Source: UBA5195 sp034432755
Lineage (GTDB): Bacteria; Chloroflexota; Anaerolineae; Anaerolineales; Villigracilaceae
Reading direction: 5' to 3'
Assembly: GCA_034432755.1 (NCBI GenBank)
Contig: DAOUBQ010000054.1
Coordinates: 1 to 64,000 of the forward strand
DNA length: 64,000 nucleotides
Below the pieces are notes generated by a model. It was given only the letters and a program-made list of their open reading frames with translations, was not told the DNA's origin and made no database searches. The position numbers and the translations under genes are program-made. Below, piece by piece: positions 50,717 through 59,615 of this stretch (position 1 is its first letter; every line of letters starts with the position of its first letter).

Positions 50717-50731
50717 TGAACGCTCATTGTA
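50717..50731 (-). promoter_or_regulatory. Promoter -10 and proximal LacI-type operator of deoC
   Basis: TGAACGCTCA (50717-50726), a near-perfect palindrome, adjoins TACAAT on the minus strand (50731-50726). A repressor there would cover the start of transcription. Confidence 0.5.
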
Positions 50732-50886
50732 GGGAAAAGTTTGGGTCTTAAGCGAGAATGTGCAGATTTTGCGCGAAAAAAAGAATTTTATGCATTTTTT
50801 GTTCTAAATCAGTGAAGCGTTTGTTTTTTGGCGGGTATATGGGTTGAATTGTATCGTAAAAAGTCGGTTTTGGACGGTGTTTTTTG

Positions 50887-50896
50887 TGAACGTTCA
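50887..50896. promoter_or_regulatory. Distal LacI-type operator upstream of deoC
   Basis: TGAACGTTCA is a perfect palindrome with a central CG, flanked by T- and A-runs, as in LacI-family sites. It is 170 bases from the proximal site, compatible with repression by looping. Confidence 0.5.
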
Positions 50897-50927
50897 AAAA
50901 ATCCGATGGCTTAACGGCTCTGCAGCC

Positions 50928-51920
50928 TTATCGTTTCCAGTCGTTCTCTTTTTTGATGAATTCGACCAATTCCTCGATTTGTGCGAAAGCCAGCGCCACC
51001 ACTGTATCGGCTCCGCCATAGTAGATTGCCATGCGCCCGGTATCGCCATCCACCAGCGCGGCGCAGGGGAAGACCACGTTTGGCACGTCGCCTACGCATT
51101 CGTACAGGGTTTGCGGCGAGAGCAGGTAGGGCCGGGCGCGGGCGATGATTTTCCAAGGCTGGTCCAGGTCTAGCAGGGCTGCGCCCATGCTGTACACGAA
51201 GCCGTTGCAGGAGGTCAGCACACCGTGGAAAATCAAGAGCCAGCCCTGGCTGGTTTCGATGGGGATGGGGCCTGCTCCTACTTTTGTCCAGGCCCAGGGC
51301 AGGTCGGAGGTCATCACGTGGCGATGACAGCCCCAATGAGTCATATCGGGGCTTTCGGAGTAGAAAATATCGCCAAAGGGGGTGTGGCCGTTATCGCTGG
51401 GGCGGCTGAGCATGGCAAATTTGCCGTTGATTTTGCGTGGGAATAGAACCCCATTGCGGTTGAATGGCAGGAAGGCATTTTCGATTTGAGTAAAGGTTTG
51501 AAAATCGAAGGTATAGCCGACGCCAATGGTGGGGCCGTGGTAGCCGTTGCACCAGGTGATGTAGTAGCGGTCTTCCAGCCAGCACAGGCGCGGGTCGTAG
51601 CGATATTGCGGGTTGGCAATTTCTGGCTCGGCGCACTGAAAAGCAATTGGCTGGGGCTGGATGTTCCACCGCAAACCGTCTGGGCTTTCGCCAAAGTAGA
51701 GGTTCATCTGTCGGCAGGTGTCGTCAATGCGGAAGACACCGACAAATTTGCCCTGATAGGGGATGACCGCGCTGTTGAAGGTGCTGTTGGCGGTGGGGAA
51801 GGGGTTGCGCGGAATGACCGGGTTCTGGCGATAGCGCCAGACGACATCTGAACAACCGGCGGGGCGCTCTTGCCAGGGCAGGTTGGGAATGGAGTGGGCG
51901 TTGAGAAGTTGGAGAGCCAT
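50928..51920 (-). CDS. GH130-type mannoside phosphorylase or hydrolase
   Basis: The 330-residue five-bladed propeller protein has GH130-like features: NPVIPRNPFPTANSTFNSAVIPYQGKF, RYDPRLCWLEDRYYITW with a likely catalytic Asp, and GPIPIETSQGWLLIFHGV. Family members phosphorolyse beta-mannosyl-glucose or mannooligosaccharides to mannose 1-phosphate. The AGE epimerase in the same locus supports the known mannobiose, then mannosyl-glucose, then phosphorolysis route. No signal peptide, so cytoplasmic. Confidence 0.9.
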   Translation of the reverse strand: MALQLLNAHSIPNLPWQERPAGCSDVVWRYRQNPVIPRNPFPTANSTFNSAVIPYQGKFVGVFRIDDTCRQMNLYFGESPDGLRWNIQPQPIAFQCAEPEIANPQYRYDPRLCWLEDRYYITWCNGYHGPTIGVGYTFDFQTFTQIENAFLPFNRNGVLFPRKINGKFAMLSRPSDNGHTPFGDIFYSESPDMTHWGCHRHVMTSDLPWAWTKVGAGPIPIETSQGWLLIFHGVLTSCNGFVYSMGAALLDLDQPWKIIARARPYLLSPQTLYECVGDVPNVVFPCAALVDGDTGRMAIYYGGADTVVALAFAQIEELVEFIKKENDWKR

Positions 51921-51944
51921 AGAGTTTCTCGCTTGGTGGCGGTA

Positions 51945-53012
51945 TCACGAAATGACCCCTTGCAACTGAATTGCTTCGGCAAAGTGGCAGGCAACCTGGC
52001 GGCTCTTATCCACGGTCCGTAGTTCGGGGGTTTGTTCGCGGCAAACCTGCTGGGCAAATTTACAGCGCGGATGAAAGTAGCAGCCTTTGGGCGGGTTCGA
52101 GGGGTCGGCAATTTCACCTTGCAGGTGAATGTGTTTGCGCTGTTCGCGTCCGCGTGGGTTGGCAATTGGCACGGCGGAGAGCAAGGCTTCGGTGTAGGGG
52201 TGTCGCGGGCGGGTGTACAGGTCGAGGGCGTCGGCCACTTCGACCACCTTGCCCACGTACATCACCACCACCCGGTTGCAAATGTGGCGGATGACGCTCA
52301 GGTCGTGCGAGATGAACAGGTAGGTCAGGTCAAAATCGGCTTGCAACTCTTCTAGCAGGTTGAGAATTTGGGCGCGGATGGAGACATCTAGCGCAGAGAC
52401 GGCTTCATCGCACACCACCAGGCGCGGGTTGGTGATGAGTGCCCGGGCAACCACGATGCGCTGACGTTCGCCGCCGCTGAAAGCGTGCGGGTAGCGCTGC
52501 ATATATTCTGGGCGCAACCCCACGCGCTTGAGCAGGGTTTCTACGCGGTCTTTCATTTCGCTTTCGGCGCAGATTTGATTGACGCGCAGTACCTCGCTGA
52601 CCGCCTCGTAAATGGTCATACGCGGGTTGAGCGAGGAGTAGGGGTCCTGAAAAATCATGCGAATATCGCGCCGGAAAGGGGAGAGTTGCTTTTCTGGCAC
52701 GGCGGCCAGGTCTATCACGCTTTCATCGCGCATTCGGTACAGCATTTGCCCATCGGTGACGGGGTAGGCGCGTACAATGCAACGCCCGGCGGTGGTTTTA
52801 CCGCAGCCGCTTTCGCCCACCAGTCCGAGGGTTTCGCCTTTGCGAATGGTGAAACTTACGTCATCTACCGCCCTGACATTACCCTGCGCGGCGGAAAAGA
52901 CGCCTTTGATAATGGGGAAATGCTTTTTGAGGCCGGTCACTTGCAGCAGATTTTTGGGATTGCTCATTGGCAGCGCAGGTTGTAAGCCAGCTTGTGGAAG
53001 GGGGTTTGTCAT
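51945..53012 (-). CDS. ABC transporter ATPase, OppF/DppF type
   Basis: The 355-residue ATPase has Walker A GESGCGKTT, signature FSGGERQRI, Walker B LVVCDEAVSALD and the oligopeptide-family C-terminal extension with cysteines GCYFHPRCKFAQQVC, which in relatives binds an iron-sulfur cluster. It energises import together with the next four upstream genes. GGAGG precedes ATG 53012. Confidence 0.95.
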   Translation of the reverse strand: MTNPLPQAGLQPALPMSNPKNLLQVTGLKKHFPIIKGVFSAAQGNVRAVDDVSFTIRKGETLGLVGESGCGKTTAGRCIVRAYPVTDGQMLYRMRDESVIDLAAVPEKQLSPFRRDIRMIFQDPYSSLNPRMTIYEAVSEVLRVNQICAESEMKDRVETLLKRVGLRPEYMQRYPHAFSGGERQRIVVARALITNPRLVVCDEAVSALDVSIRAQILNLLEELQADFDLTYLFISHDLSVIRHICNRVVVMYVGKVVEVADALDLYTRPRHPYTEALLSAVPIANPRGREQRKHIHLQGEIADPSNPPKGCYFHPRCKFAQQVCREQTPELRTVDKSRQVACHFAEAIQLQGVIS

Positions 53013-53024
53013 GACGGCCTCCGG

Positions 53025-54035
53025 CTACAGGTTTTCGTACAGCAGGCACTGCACGGTATGATTTTGGCCAACGGTGGTAACGCGCGGCTCAATTTTGCTG
53101 CATTTTTCCATTGCCTGTGTGCAGCGTGGGTGGAACTGGCAGCCGGTGGGGCGGCGGAAGGGGCTGGGAACCATGCCCTGGATGGGGTCGAGCTCTTCAC
53201 GTGTGCGGCTGATTTTGGGGATGGAGCGCAGCAACGCCTGGGTGTAGGGGTGCTTGGGGTTGTGGAAAATCGTCTCCACATCGGCTTGCTCGACGATTTT
53301 TCCGAGATACATCACGGCGACATCGTCTGCCACCTCGGCAACCACGCCTAAATCGTGGGTGATGTAAAGCACAGCCATGTCTAATTGTTGCTGCAAATTG
53401 CGGATTAAGTCCACAATTTGCGCCTGGGTGGTGACATCGAGCGCGGTGGTCGGCTCATCGGCGATGAGCAGGCTGGGGTTGCACGAGAGTGCCATTGCTA
53501 TCATGGCACGCTGGCGCATCCCGCCGCTCAAGCGGAAGGGGTATTCATCCACAATTCGTTCTGGTTTGGGCATGCCCACGCGGTCGAGCATTTCGATGGC
53601 GCGCCGCCGGGCTTCGGCCTTGGTCACCTGGTTGTGTAAGAGAACCGATTCCATAATCTGGTCGCCGATGGTGTGCATCATGCTCAGGGAGGTCATCGGC
53701 TCTTGGAAAATCATGGAAATTTCCTTGCCGCGAATTTGGCGAATTTGCTTGCCGCGCGGGTCGAGTTTGGCAATGTCAATCACATCTGCCATGCCGCCAT
53801 AGGAACGGCGATAGTATTTCATCTCGCCGGTGACGATGCGCCCCGGGCTTCGGATGATGTTCAGGAAAGCGCGGCAGGCTACACTCTTGCCGCAGCCACT
53901 TTCTCCTACCAGGCAGAGCGTTCGCCCGCGATAAATCTGCATGTCCACGCCGTTTACGGCCTTAACGACACCCTCATCCGTGAAGAAGAAGATGCGCAAG
54001 TCTTTCACATCCAGTAAAAGGTCTTGGGAAGTCAT
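53025..54035 (-). CDS. ABC transporter ATPase, OppD/DppD type
   Basis: The 336-residue ATPase has Walker A GESGCGKSVA, signature LSGGMRQRA, Walker B LLIADEPTTALD and the C-terminal cysteine extension GCQFHPRCTQAMEKC. It pairs with the OppF-type subunit 12 bases downstream. GAGGTGACC precedes the ATG. Confidence 0.95.
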   Translation of the reverse strand: MTSQDLLLDVKDLRIFFFTDEGVVKAVNGVDMQIYRGRTLCLVGESGCGKSVACRAFLNIIRSPGRIVTGEMKYYRRSYGGMADVIDIAKLDPRGKQIRQIRGKEISMIFQEPMTSLSMMHTIGDQIMESVLLHNQVTKAEARRRAIEMLDRVGMPKPERIVDEYPFRLSGGMRQRAMIAMALSCNPSLLIADEPTTALDVTTQAQIVDLIRNLQQQLDMAVLYITHDLGVVAEVADDVAVMYLGKIVEQADVETIFHNPKHPYTQALLRSIPKISRTREELDPIQGMVPSPFRRPTGCQFHPRCTQAMEKCSKIEPRVTTVGQNHTVQCLLYENL

Positions 54036-54043
54036 CGGTCACC

Positions 54044-55171
54044 TCAGGATTGGTAGGGGTCGGCAGCGTCGCGCAGGCCATCGCCCAAAAAGTTCATGCT
54101 TAAGACGGTGATGAAGATGGCCGCGGCGGGGGTGAGCAGCCAGGGATAGTTGGCAATCGCTGAAATGCGCTGCGCGTCTTGCAGCATGACGCCCCAACTG
54201 ACAATCGGCGGGCGCAGACCCAGGCCAAGGAAGCTGAGCGCTGTTTCGCCGATAATCATGCCGGGGATGGAGAGCGTAACCGAGGCGATGATGTGGCTCA
54301 TGAACGAGGGCAGCATGTGGCTGGTAATCAGCCGCCAATTGGAGCAGCCGTCCAATTTGGCGGCCAGCACGAAGTCTTCATTGCGCAAGGCCAGAAATTT
54401 ACTGCGCACCACGCGCGCCAAACCCATCCAAGAGAGCAGGGTCAGGATGATGCTAATCATGAAGTAGGTTTGCAGCGAACTCCAGGTAATTGGCACCATC
54501 GCGGCCAGCGCGAGCCAAAAGGGTAGGGTGGGGATGGAAATCAGGATTTCAATGACCCGCTGGATGGCGTCATCGAGCCGCCCGCCCACCAGGCCAGAGA
54601 TGCCGCCGATGAAGATGCCGAGCAAAAAAGTCAGCGCAATCCCAACCAGGCCGACCGTGAGCGAAATGCGCGCGCTATGCACAATGCGGCTAAATACATC
54701 GCGCCCGATGCGGTCGGTGCCGAACAGGAAGAACGGGTCCCCCTGATTTTTGGGGCCGATGAGATGCAGGTCGCCGGGAACCAGCCCCCACATCTTGTAG
54801 GGTTCTCCTCGTACGAACAGGCTGATTGGGATTCTGTTGGCTGGGTCTACCGTCCAAATGCGTTCCAGTGTGCGCGGGTCGCGCTCCATGGTGTAGCCGT
54901 ATACATGCAGCCCCAATCCATCTTCAGAGAAGAGATGCAGGGTTTGCGGTGGGGCATGGACAAATTTGGAGTTGGTGGTAATGCCGCCATAAGGGGCAAT
55001 GAACTCGCCAAAAATCGCCGTCAGATAGAGCAGGATGACAATGACCGCGCTAAACATAGCAAGTTTGTGCTTTCGGAATTTCCACCACGTGAGCTGCCAT
55101 TGCGAGGCGACCTCGAATTGCAAATCTTCGCCTTCGGCGCGGGGCGTGTCAATCGGTTTGCGCTTGAACAT
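54044..55171 (-). CDS. ABC transporter permease, OppC/DppC type
   Basis: The 375-residue membrane protein has about six helices and the EAA-type loop (LDGCSNWRLITSHMLPS). Between helices 1 and 2 there is a long outer loop of about 100 residues (QTLHLFSEDGLGLHVYGY to LFGTDRIGRDVFSR), a feature I associate with sugar-oligomer rather than peptide importers. Part of the five-gene transport operon. Confidence 0.94.
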   Translation of the reverse strand: MFKRKPIDTPRAEGEDLQFEVASQWQLTWWKFRKHKLAMFSAVIVILLYLTAIFGEFIAPYGGITTNSKFVHAPPQTLHLFSEDGLGLHVYGYTMERDPRTLERIWTVDPANRIPISLFVRGEPYKMWGLVPGDLHLIGPKNQGDPFFLFGTDRIGRDVFSRIVHSARISLTVGLVGIALTFLLGIFIGGISGLVGGRLDDAIQRVIEILISIPTLPFWLALAAMVPITWSSLQTYFMISIILTLLSWMGLARVVRSKFLALRNEDFVLAAKLDGCSNWRLITSHMLPSFMSHIIASVTLSIPGMIIGETALSFLGLGLRPPIVSWGVMLQDAQRISAIANYPWLLTPAAAIFITVLSMNFLGDGLRDAADPYQS

Positions 55172-55180
55172 GGCTTTCTC

Positions 55181-56170
55181 CTATTGCAGGCGGATGCGCG
55201 GGTCGAGCAGGGCCAGCAGGATGTCGGAAACGAAGGTGCCGATGACGGTGAGGACGCTCAGCAGGAGCAAGAAACCGGCGGCAACGTACATATCTTGCTG
55301 GGCCAGTGCGTTATATAGCACTGGGCCGGAGGTGGGCAGATTGAGAACAATTGCCACGATGACTTCGCCAGAAATCAGGCCAGGCAGCATCCAGCCCAGG
55401 GTGCTGACAAAGGGGTTGAGCGCATGGCGGACGGGGTATTTCCAGAGCAGGCGCGCTTCCGAAAGTCCTTTGGCGCGGGCCGTATCTACATAAGGTTTGT
55501 TTAGTTCATCGAGCAAGTTGGCGCGCAGGGTGCGAATGAGCCCTGCCGTGCCGCCAATGCCGATGACCACCATTGGAATCCAGACACGTTGGAGCAAATC
55601 GGCCACTCGCGCCCAACTCCAGGGGGCGTTGGCAAACTCTTTGGAGTACAGGCCAATGGCTGCAACTCCAAAGTATTTGTAAGAAATATACAAACATACC
55701 AACGCCAGCAGGAAACTCGGCACGGCCAGGCCAACAAACCCAATGCCGCTGATGATGTAATCGCCAATGGAATATTTTTTGACGGCTGAGTAAATTCCGA
55801 TGGGCAGGGAGACGATCCAAACAAACATGAATGAGGAGAGCGAGAGCAGGAAAGTTGCCGGAAGCCGTTCAGAGATGATTTTGATGGCATCCTCGCGGAA
55901 AGTAAACGAGTACCCGAATTCGCCACGCAGGATGATTTTGCCTATCCATTTGATATATTGAATCGGAACCGGGTCATTCAGGCCGTATAAATCTTTGAGC
56001 TTTTGCACGGTGGCTGGGTCGGGCGATTGCCCGCCCTGCGAAGTCATACGGGTGATCAACTGGTCTACATAATCACCAGGCGGTAGCTGGATGATGATAA
56101 AGGCCAGTATCGAGATGATGAAGACCGTAAAAATCATTGTTACGAACCGGCGCAGGAGAAATTGGCGCAT
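55181..56170 (-). CDS. ABC transporter permease, OppB/DppB type
   Basis: The 329-residue membrane protein starts MRQFLLRRFVTMIFTVFIIS, as usual for OppB, and has six helices with the EAA-type loop DTARAKGLSEARLLWKYPV. It forms the channel with the OppC-type permease nine bases downstream. Confidence 0.95.
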   Translation of the reverse strand: MRQFLLRRFVTMIFTVFIISILAFIIIQLPPGDYVDQLITRMTSQGGQSPDPATVQKLKDLYGLNDPVPIQYIKWIGKIILRGEFGYSFTFREDAIKIISERLPATFLLSLSSFMFVWIVSLPIGIYSAVKKYSIGDYIISGIGFVGLAVPSFLLALVCLYISYKYFGVAAIGLYSKEFANAPWSWARVADLLQRVWIPMVVIGIGGTAGLIRTLRANLLDELNKPYVDTARAKGLSEARLLWKYPVRHALNPFVSTLGWMLPGLISGEVIVAIVLNLPTSGPVLYNALAQQDMYVAAGFLLLLSVLTVIGTFVSDILLALLDPRIRLQ

Positions 56171-56249
56171 GGCTCACCTTATTTTGGGGGGCCTGCCCCA
56201 GCCCACGCGGGCCGGGGCAGGCAATGCTGCGGAGGAGAAACCGAAGAGT

Positions 56250-58280
56250 TTACTGTTTGATGTACCACTGTTCGGGGTAAAGGATTTTGAACACGCCTTC
56301 AATCCAGCCCACGTACCACGAGTCGGCAAAGTTGCCAATGCGGACGTTGTAGGGCTGCAGATTCACGCCGCCCTGGAAAGCGCCGATAGTGTAGAACTGC
56401 TCTGTAGCGAACTCAATCACCTTCTTCATTGCGGCAATCTGCTGTTCTTGGGTGGGTTTTGAGATGGCATCATTGTACTGCTGGCGGGCATCTAGCGCCC
56501 ACTGTGGGGGTTCCACTTCGCCTTCAATGCCCGTTCCGCCACGTTGTTTGATAGACCACAAGTTCCAGCCATTGCTGTAGTGACCGAATTGCTCGAAGGG
56601 GACGTAGTTGCGCGGGTCGAGCATGGCAGTCAGGCCAGCGCCGCCTTCACCGGTGCTGAGGAAGGCCTCTACCTGGTTGGTTTTCCAAACCGGTTCCCAT
56701 TGCTGGTCGGGCATGGCGTTCATCTGGGCATCCAGGCCAACCGCGCGCAGGTATTCGATGGTCTTTTCGCCAACCTGGGTATTGTTGGGCGCCCAACTCC
56801 AGTTGTTGATGACAACCAGGATAATATTAAAGGGCTTTCCATCGGGGCCAAGTCTCATGCCATTGGCATCTTTGTTGGGAAGAACTTTGTCCAGGTACTC
56901 GTTGGCTTTGGCCAGGTCGTATTCCAGGTATTGCTTGTTGCATGTTTCGTTGTAGAGCGGCGAAGACGGTTGCGGGCAAACCTGGGAGGGGTAGCCCTGG
57001 CCCTGATTGAACAGGTCAATCAATTCTTCGCGGTTGATGGCATACGAGACGCCGATGCGGAAGTTCTTGTCGGAGAACACTGCACCTTTTTCAGGGTGTG
57101 TCCAGTTGAATTGCAAGACGTAGTTGTTCGCGCCATCACCGAGCATTTCGCTCAGGGCCAGTTTGCCGGCATCGGCGGCTTCGATGTATTGGGGGCGGGC
57201 ATCAGAAGGCGGGTCTTTGATGAGGTCAATATCGCCGTTCAATAGGGCCAGCAGGCGCGCCTGGTCATCTTGGAAGGATGTGCCAACGAGTTTGTCAATG
57301 TATGGCAGCTGGTTGCCTTTGTCGTCCACCTTCCAGTAATAGGGGTTGCGTTCCATGATGATGGTCGTGCCTGCGCCAAGCGGCTGAACAACACGCCACG
57401 CGTTGATGGTGGGGAGAGCAGGATCGCGGAAGAAGGCTGCATCGGGGTCGCCCCAGTTGGCGGGGGCTTTGGCAAAGAATAGCGACACCCAGCTTTCTTG
57501 TCCTTCGGCTTTTACCAGCTCGTCAATGTTTTTATTGTATTTGGAATGGAATTGCTGAAGGTAATGCTTGGGGTACATGGCAAACTGGCGTCCCTGCCAT
57601 TCGGCCAGAATCATGGGGAAGGTGCCATACGATTTGGGGAAGATGAACTTGACGGTGTAGTCATCTACCTTCTCAAACTTAAAGTCCTTGGCCATGTCGC
57701 CTGGGCACCAGTCCGCGCCAAAACCGGAGGGGCTCAGTTCGGGGTCCATCAAAAAGTCTTCCACGTAGAAAGCAATGTCATCGGCAGTGAAGGGTTCGCC
57801 ATCGCTCCATTTCATGCCTTTGCGCAGGGTAGCGGTCCAGACCGATGAATCGGCGTTGGCTTCGAGGCTTTCGAGGATGTTCGGTTCAACACCAGAAAAA
57901 TCGGGGCGCCAACTGGTCAGGTGTTCCCAGCCAGCCAGGTAGAGCATACCGCCCCAGGCCGCGCTGCCACCGGTGAATCCAAATTGCATTTCGCCGCCAT
58001 AAACGCCGGTTTCTTTGAAGGGCGTCACGACGCGCGGATTTTCGGGCAGGCGCTCATCAACGGGCGGGAGTTGGCCTGTCTGAACCAGTTCTGCGGTCAT
58101 TGGCGATTCGTGGAACTTTGAGGCAGGAGCGGTTGGTTCAGCGGGAGCGGCAGGTTGTTCGGTTGCCGGGGCCGGCGCGGTGGGTTGCTCTTGCTCGGCC
58201 ACAGGCGCTGGTTGCCCGCAGGCGCTCAGGACGAATGCCAGAACGAGCAAGATGCTGAACAAAACGTGAAACTTACGCAT
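56250..58280 (-). CDS. Family 5 solute-binding lipoprotein
   Basis: The 676-residue product has a lipoprotein signal (LVLAFVLSACGQ, Cys near residue 21), a Pro/Ala/Glu linker, and a SBP_bac_5 domain: TLRKGMKWSDGEPFTADDIAFYVEDFL, NLFRI-type core FRIGVSYAINREELID. Family members bind peptides, but also cello- and mannooligosaccharides in thermophiles; the surrounding glycosidases favour an oligosaccharide. GGAGG precedes ATG 58280. It is the first gene of the transport operon. Confidence 0.95.
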   Translation of the reverse strand: MRKFHVLFSILLVLAFVLSACGQPAPVAEQEQPTAPAPATEQPAAPAEPTAPASKFHESPMTAELVQTGQLPPVDERLPENPRVVTPFKETGVYGGEMQFGFTGGSAAWGGMLYLAGWEHLTSWRPDFSGVEPNILESLEANADSSVWTATLRKGMKWSDGEPFTADDIAFYVEDFLMDPELSPSGFGADWCPGDMAKDFKFEKVDDYTVKFIFPKSYGTFPMILAEWQGRQFAMYPKHYLQQFHSKYNKNIDELVKAEGQESWVSLFFAKAPANWGDPDAAFFRDPALPTINAWRVVQPLGAGTTIIMERNPYYWKVDDKGNQLPYIDKLVGTSFQDDQARLLALLNGDIDLIKDPPSDARPQYIEAADAGKLALSEMLGDGANNYVLQFNWTHPEKGAVFSDKNFRIGVSYAINREELIDLFNQGQGYPSQVCPQPSSPLYNETCNKQYLEYDLAKANEYLDKVLPNKDANGMRLGPDGKPFNIILVVINNWSWAPNNTQVGEKTIEYLRAVGLDAQMNAMPDQQWEPVWKTNQVEAFLSTGEGGAGLTAMLDPRNYVPFEQFGHYSNGWNLWSIKQRGGTGIEGEVEPPQWALDARQQYNDAISKPTQEQQIAAMKKVIEFATEQFYTIGAFQGGVNLQPYNVRIGNFADSWYVGWIEGVFKILYPEQWYIKQ

Positions 58281-58350
58281 AGTATCCTCCAAATCAGGGT
58301 GAGAAAATAGTTAAGTCGGGCGCGATAGGTGATTTCTTCTCTCTCTCGTA

Positions 58351-58363
58351 TAAACGACGTTCA
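58351..58363. promoter_or_regulatory. Candidate LacI-family operator of the transport operon
   Basis: TAAACG-A-CGTTCA is an inverted repeat with a one-base centre; on the minus strand it reads GGTGAACGTCG, sharing GTGAACG with the deoC operators. It lies 70 bases before the binding-protein start and just after the first LacI gene. Confidence 0.45.
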
Positions 58364-58374
58364 CCTCCTTTGGG

Positions 58375-59421
58375 TTACTTGCTTTCACATGAACATTGCG
58401 CAACCGTTTCTCGCAAAATCAGGTCGGTTGCCAGCACGGTGGTAATTTTGGGCTGCAATGGGTTGCGCGCGCGCTCAATCAGGGCCTGCACGCCCAACGA
58501 TCCCATCCAACTTTTGTGAACATGGACGGTGGTGAGCGCGGGAGTTGTTTCTCCGGCCAGGTCAATGTTATCGAAGCCAATCACGGAAACTTCTTGCGGG
58601 ACTTTCAGCCCCAACTCATGGATGGCGTTGAGCGCGCCAATGGCAGTTTCGTCGTTGCAACAAAACAAGGCTGTGACCTGTTTTTCGCGTTCGAGCAGGT
58701 TCCAGACCGCAACCTGGCCCCCCAGCCGCGAAAGTTCTGTTTCGACAATGAATGGCTGCAACCCATATTCGCTCAACGTTTCCAGGTAGCCGCGTTTTCG
58801 CTGGTGAATGCTGGGTGGCGAGAGCGGATTCCAACCTGCCAGCCCGATTCGCGTATGCCCATTCTCTATGAGATGCGTCACCGCCTTGCGCGCGCCACCG
58901 ATATTGTCGGTCACGATGCTGTCGCATCTCAGATTGGGCGCGTAACTATCCACCAGTACAATCGGCAGGTCTGATTTTCGCTTAATCATTTGCACGGTGT
59001 CATCAATAAAAGCGCCTGCCATGATTAATCCATCAATGCGTTGCTGGTTAATCATGGCAGGCCATTGCACGGGATGATTGCTGGAGTCCACCTCGATATT
59101 TGCTACCATCAGGCTGATGTTGTGCCGCTGGCAGGTGTTGGTAACGCCCAACTGAATGCGAGAGTAAAACGGGTTAATGTCCCACACCAGTCCCAGGTCG
59201 TGCTTGATGAGCAAGCCGATGACCGCAATATCAACTCCTTCGGGCGGGCGCGACTTGAACTTGAGATCGTAGCCCAAAGACACTGCCACATCCATCACCC
59301 GCGCGCGCGTCTCTGGCGCAACGGTTGGGCGGTCGTTGAGCGCAGCCGAAACGGTGCCAACTGATACGCCGGCAATATCGGCAATGTTTTTTAGCGTGGG
59401 GGATTGATCGGGGGTAGGCAT
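58375..59421 (-). CDS. LacI-family transcriptional regulator (first)
   Basis: The 348-residue protein has the N-terminal helix-turn-helix and hinge (TLKNIADIAGVSVGTVSAALNDRPTVAPETRARV) and a periplasmic-binding-like sensor domain (GLAGWNPLSPPSIHQRKRGYLETL, SVIGFDNIDLAGETTPALTTV). It sits upstream of the transport operon, so it is the likely local repressor. ATG 59445 and a TTG at 59457 are alternative starts; none has a good ribosome site. An inverted repeat at 59453-59469 may be its own operator. Confidence 0.93.
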   Translation of the reverse strand: MPTPDQSPTLKNIADIAGVSVGTVSAALNDRPTVAPETRARVMDVAVSLGYDLKFKSRPPEGVDIAVIGLLIKHDLGLVWDINPFYSRIQLGVTNTCQRHNISLMVANIEVDSSNHPVQWPAMINQQRIDGLIMAGAFIDDTVQMIKRKSDLPIVLVDSYAPNLRCDSIVTDNIGGARKAVTHLIENGHTRIGLAGWNPLSPPSIHQRKRGYLETLSEYGLQPFIVETELSRLGGQVAVWNLLEREKQVTALFCCNDETAIGALNAIHELGLKVPQEVSVIGFDNIDLAGETTPALTTVHVHKSWMGSLGVQALIERARNPLQPKITTVLATDLILRETVAQCSCESK

Positions 59422-59452
59422 TTTAATCAAAAATTGAAATTTCATTTGAAAA

Positions 59453-59469
59453 TTCAATCATTGATTGAA
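59453..59469. promoter_or_regulatory. Inverted repeat in front of the first LacI gene
   Basis: TTCAATCA-T-TGATTGAA is perfectly symmetric and AT-rich. GAAATTTC palindromes flank it on both sides. Likely autoregulatory or promoter DNA. Confidence 0.45.
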
Positions 59470-59560
59470 TATTATCATCAAATTAACGAAATTTCAAGAG
59501 GGTGACGCTCTTTATGACATTTGTCGTGTTAAAAGGTGACTGGAAGCGCATCGTCCAAAC

Positions 59561-59588
59561 AAAAAACGAGCGATTTCGCTCGTTTTTT
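59561..59588. terminator. Terminator of the second LacI gene
   Basis: AAAAAACGAGCGA and TCGCTCGTTTTTT form a perfect 13-bp stem with a 2-base turn and T-runs on both strands. It lies 28 bases after the stop of the second LacI gene. Confidence 0.85.
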
Positions 59589-59615
59589 GTTAACAAAACA
59601 TGAATTGGTAAAGTG

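Noticed and set aside
59561..59588. Symmetric AAAAAACGAGCGA element considered as a LacI operator
   Set aside because: It lies downstream of the LacI gene stop, has long T-runs and a two-base turn; a terminator is the simpler reading.
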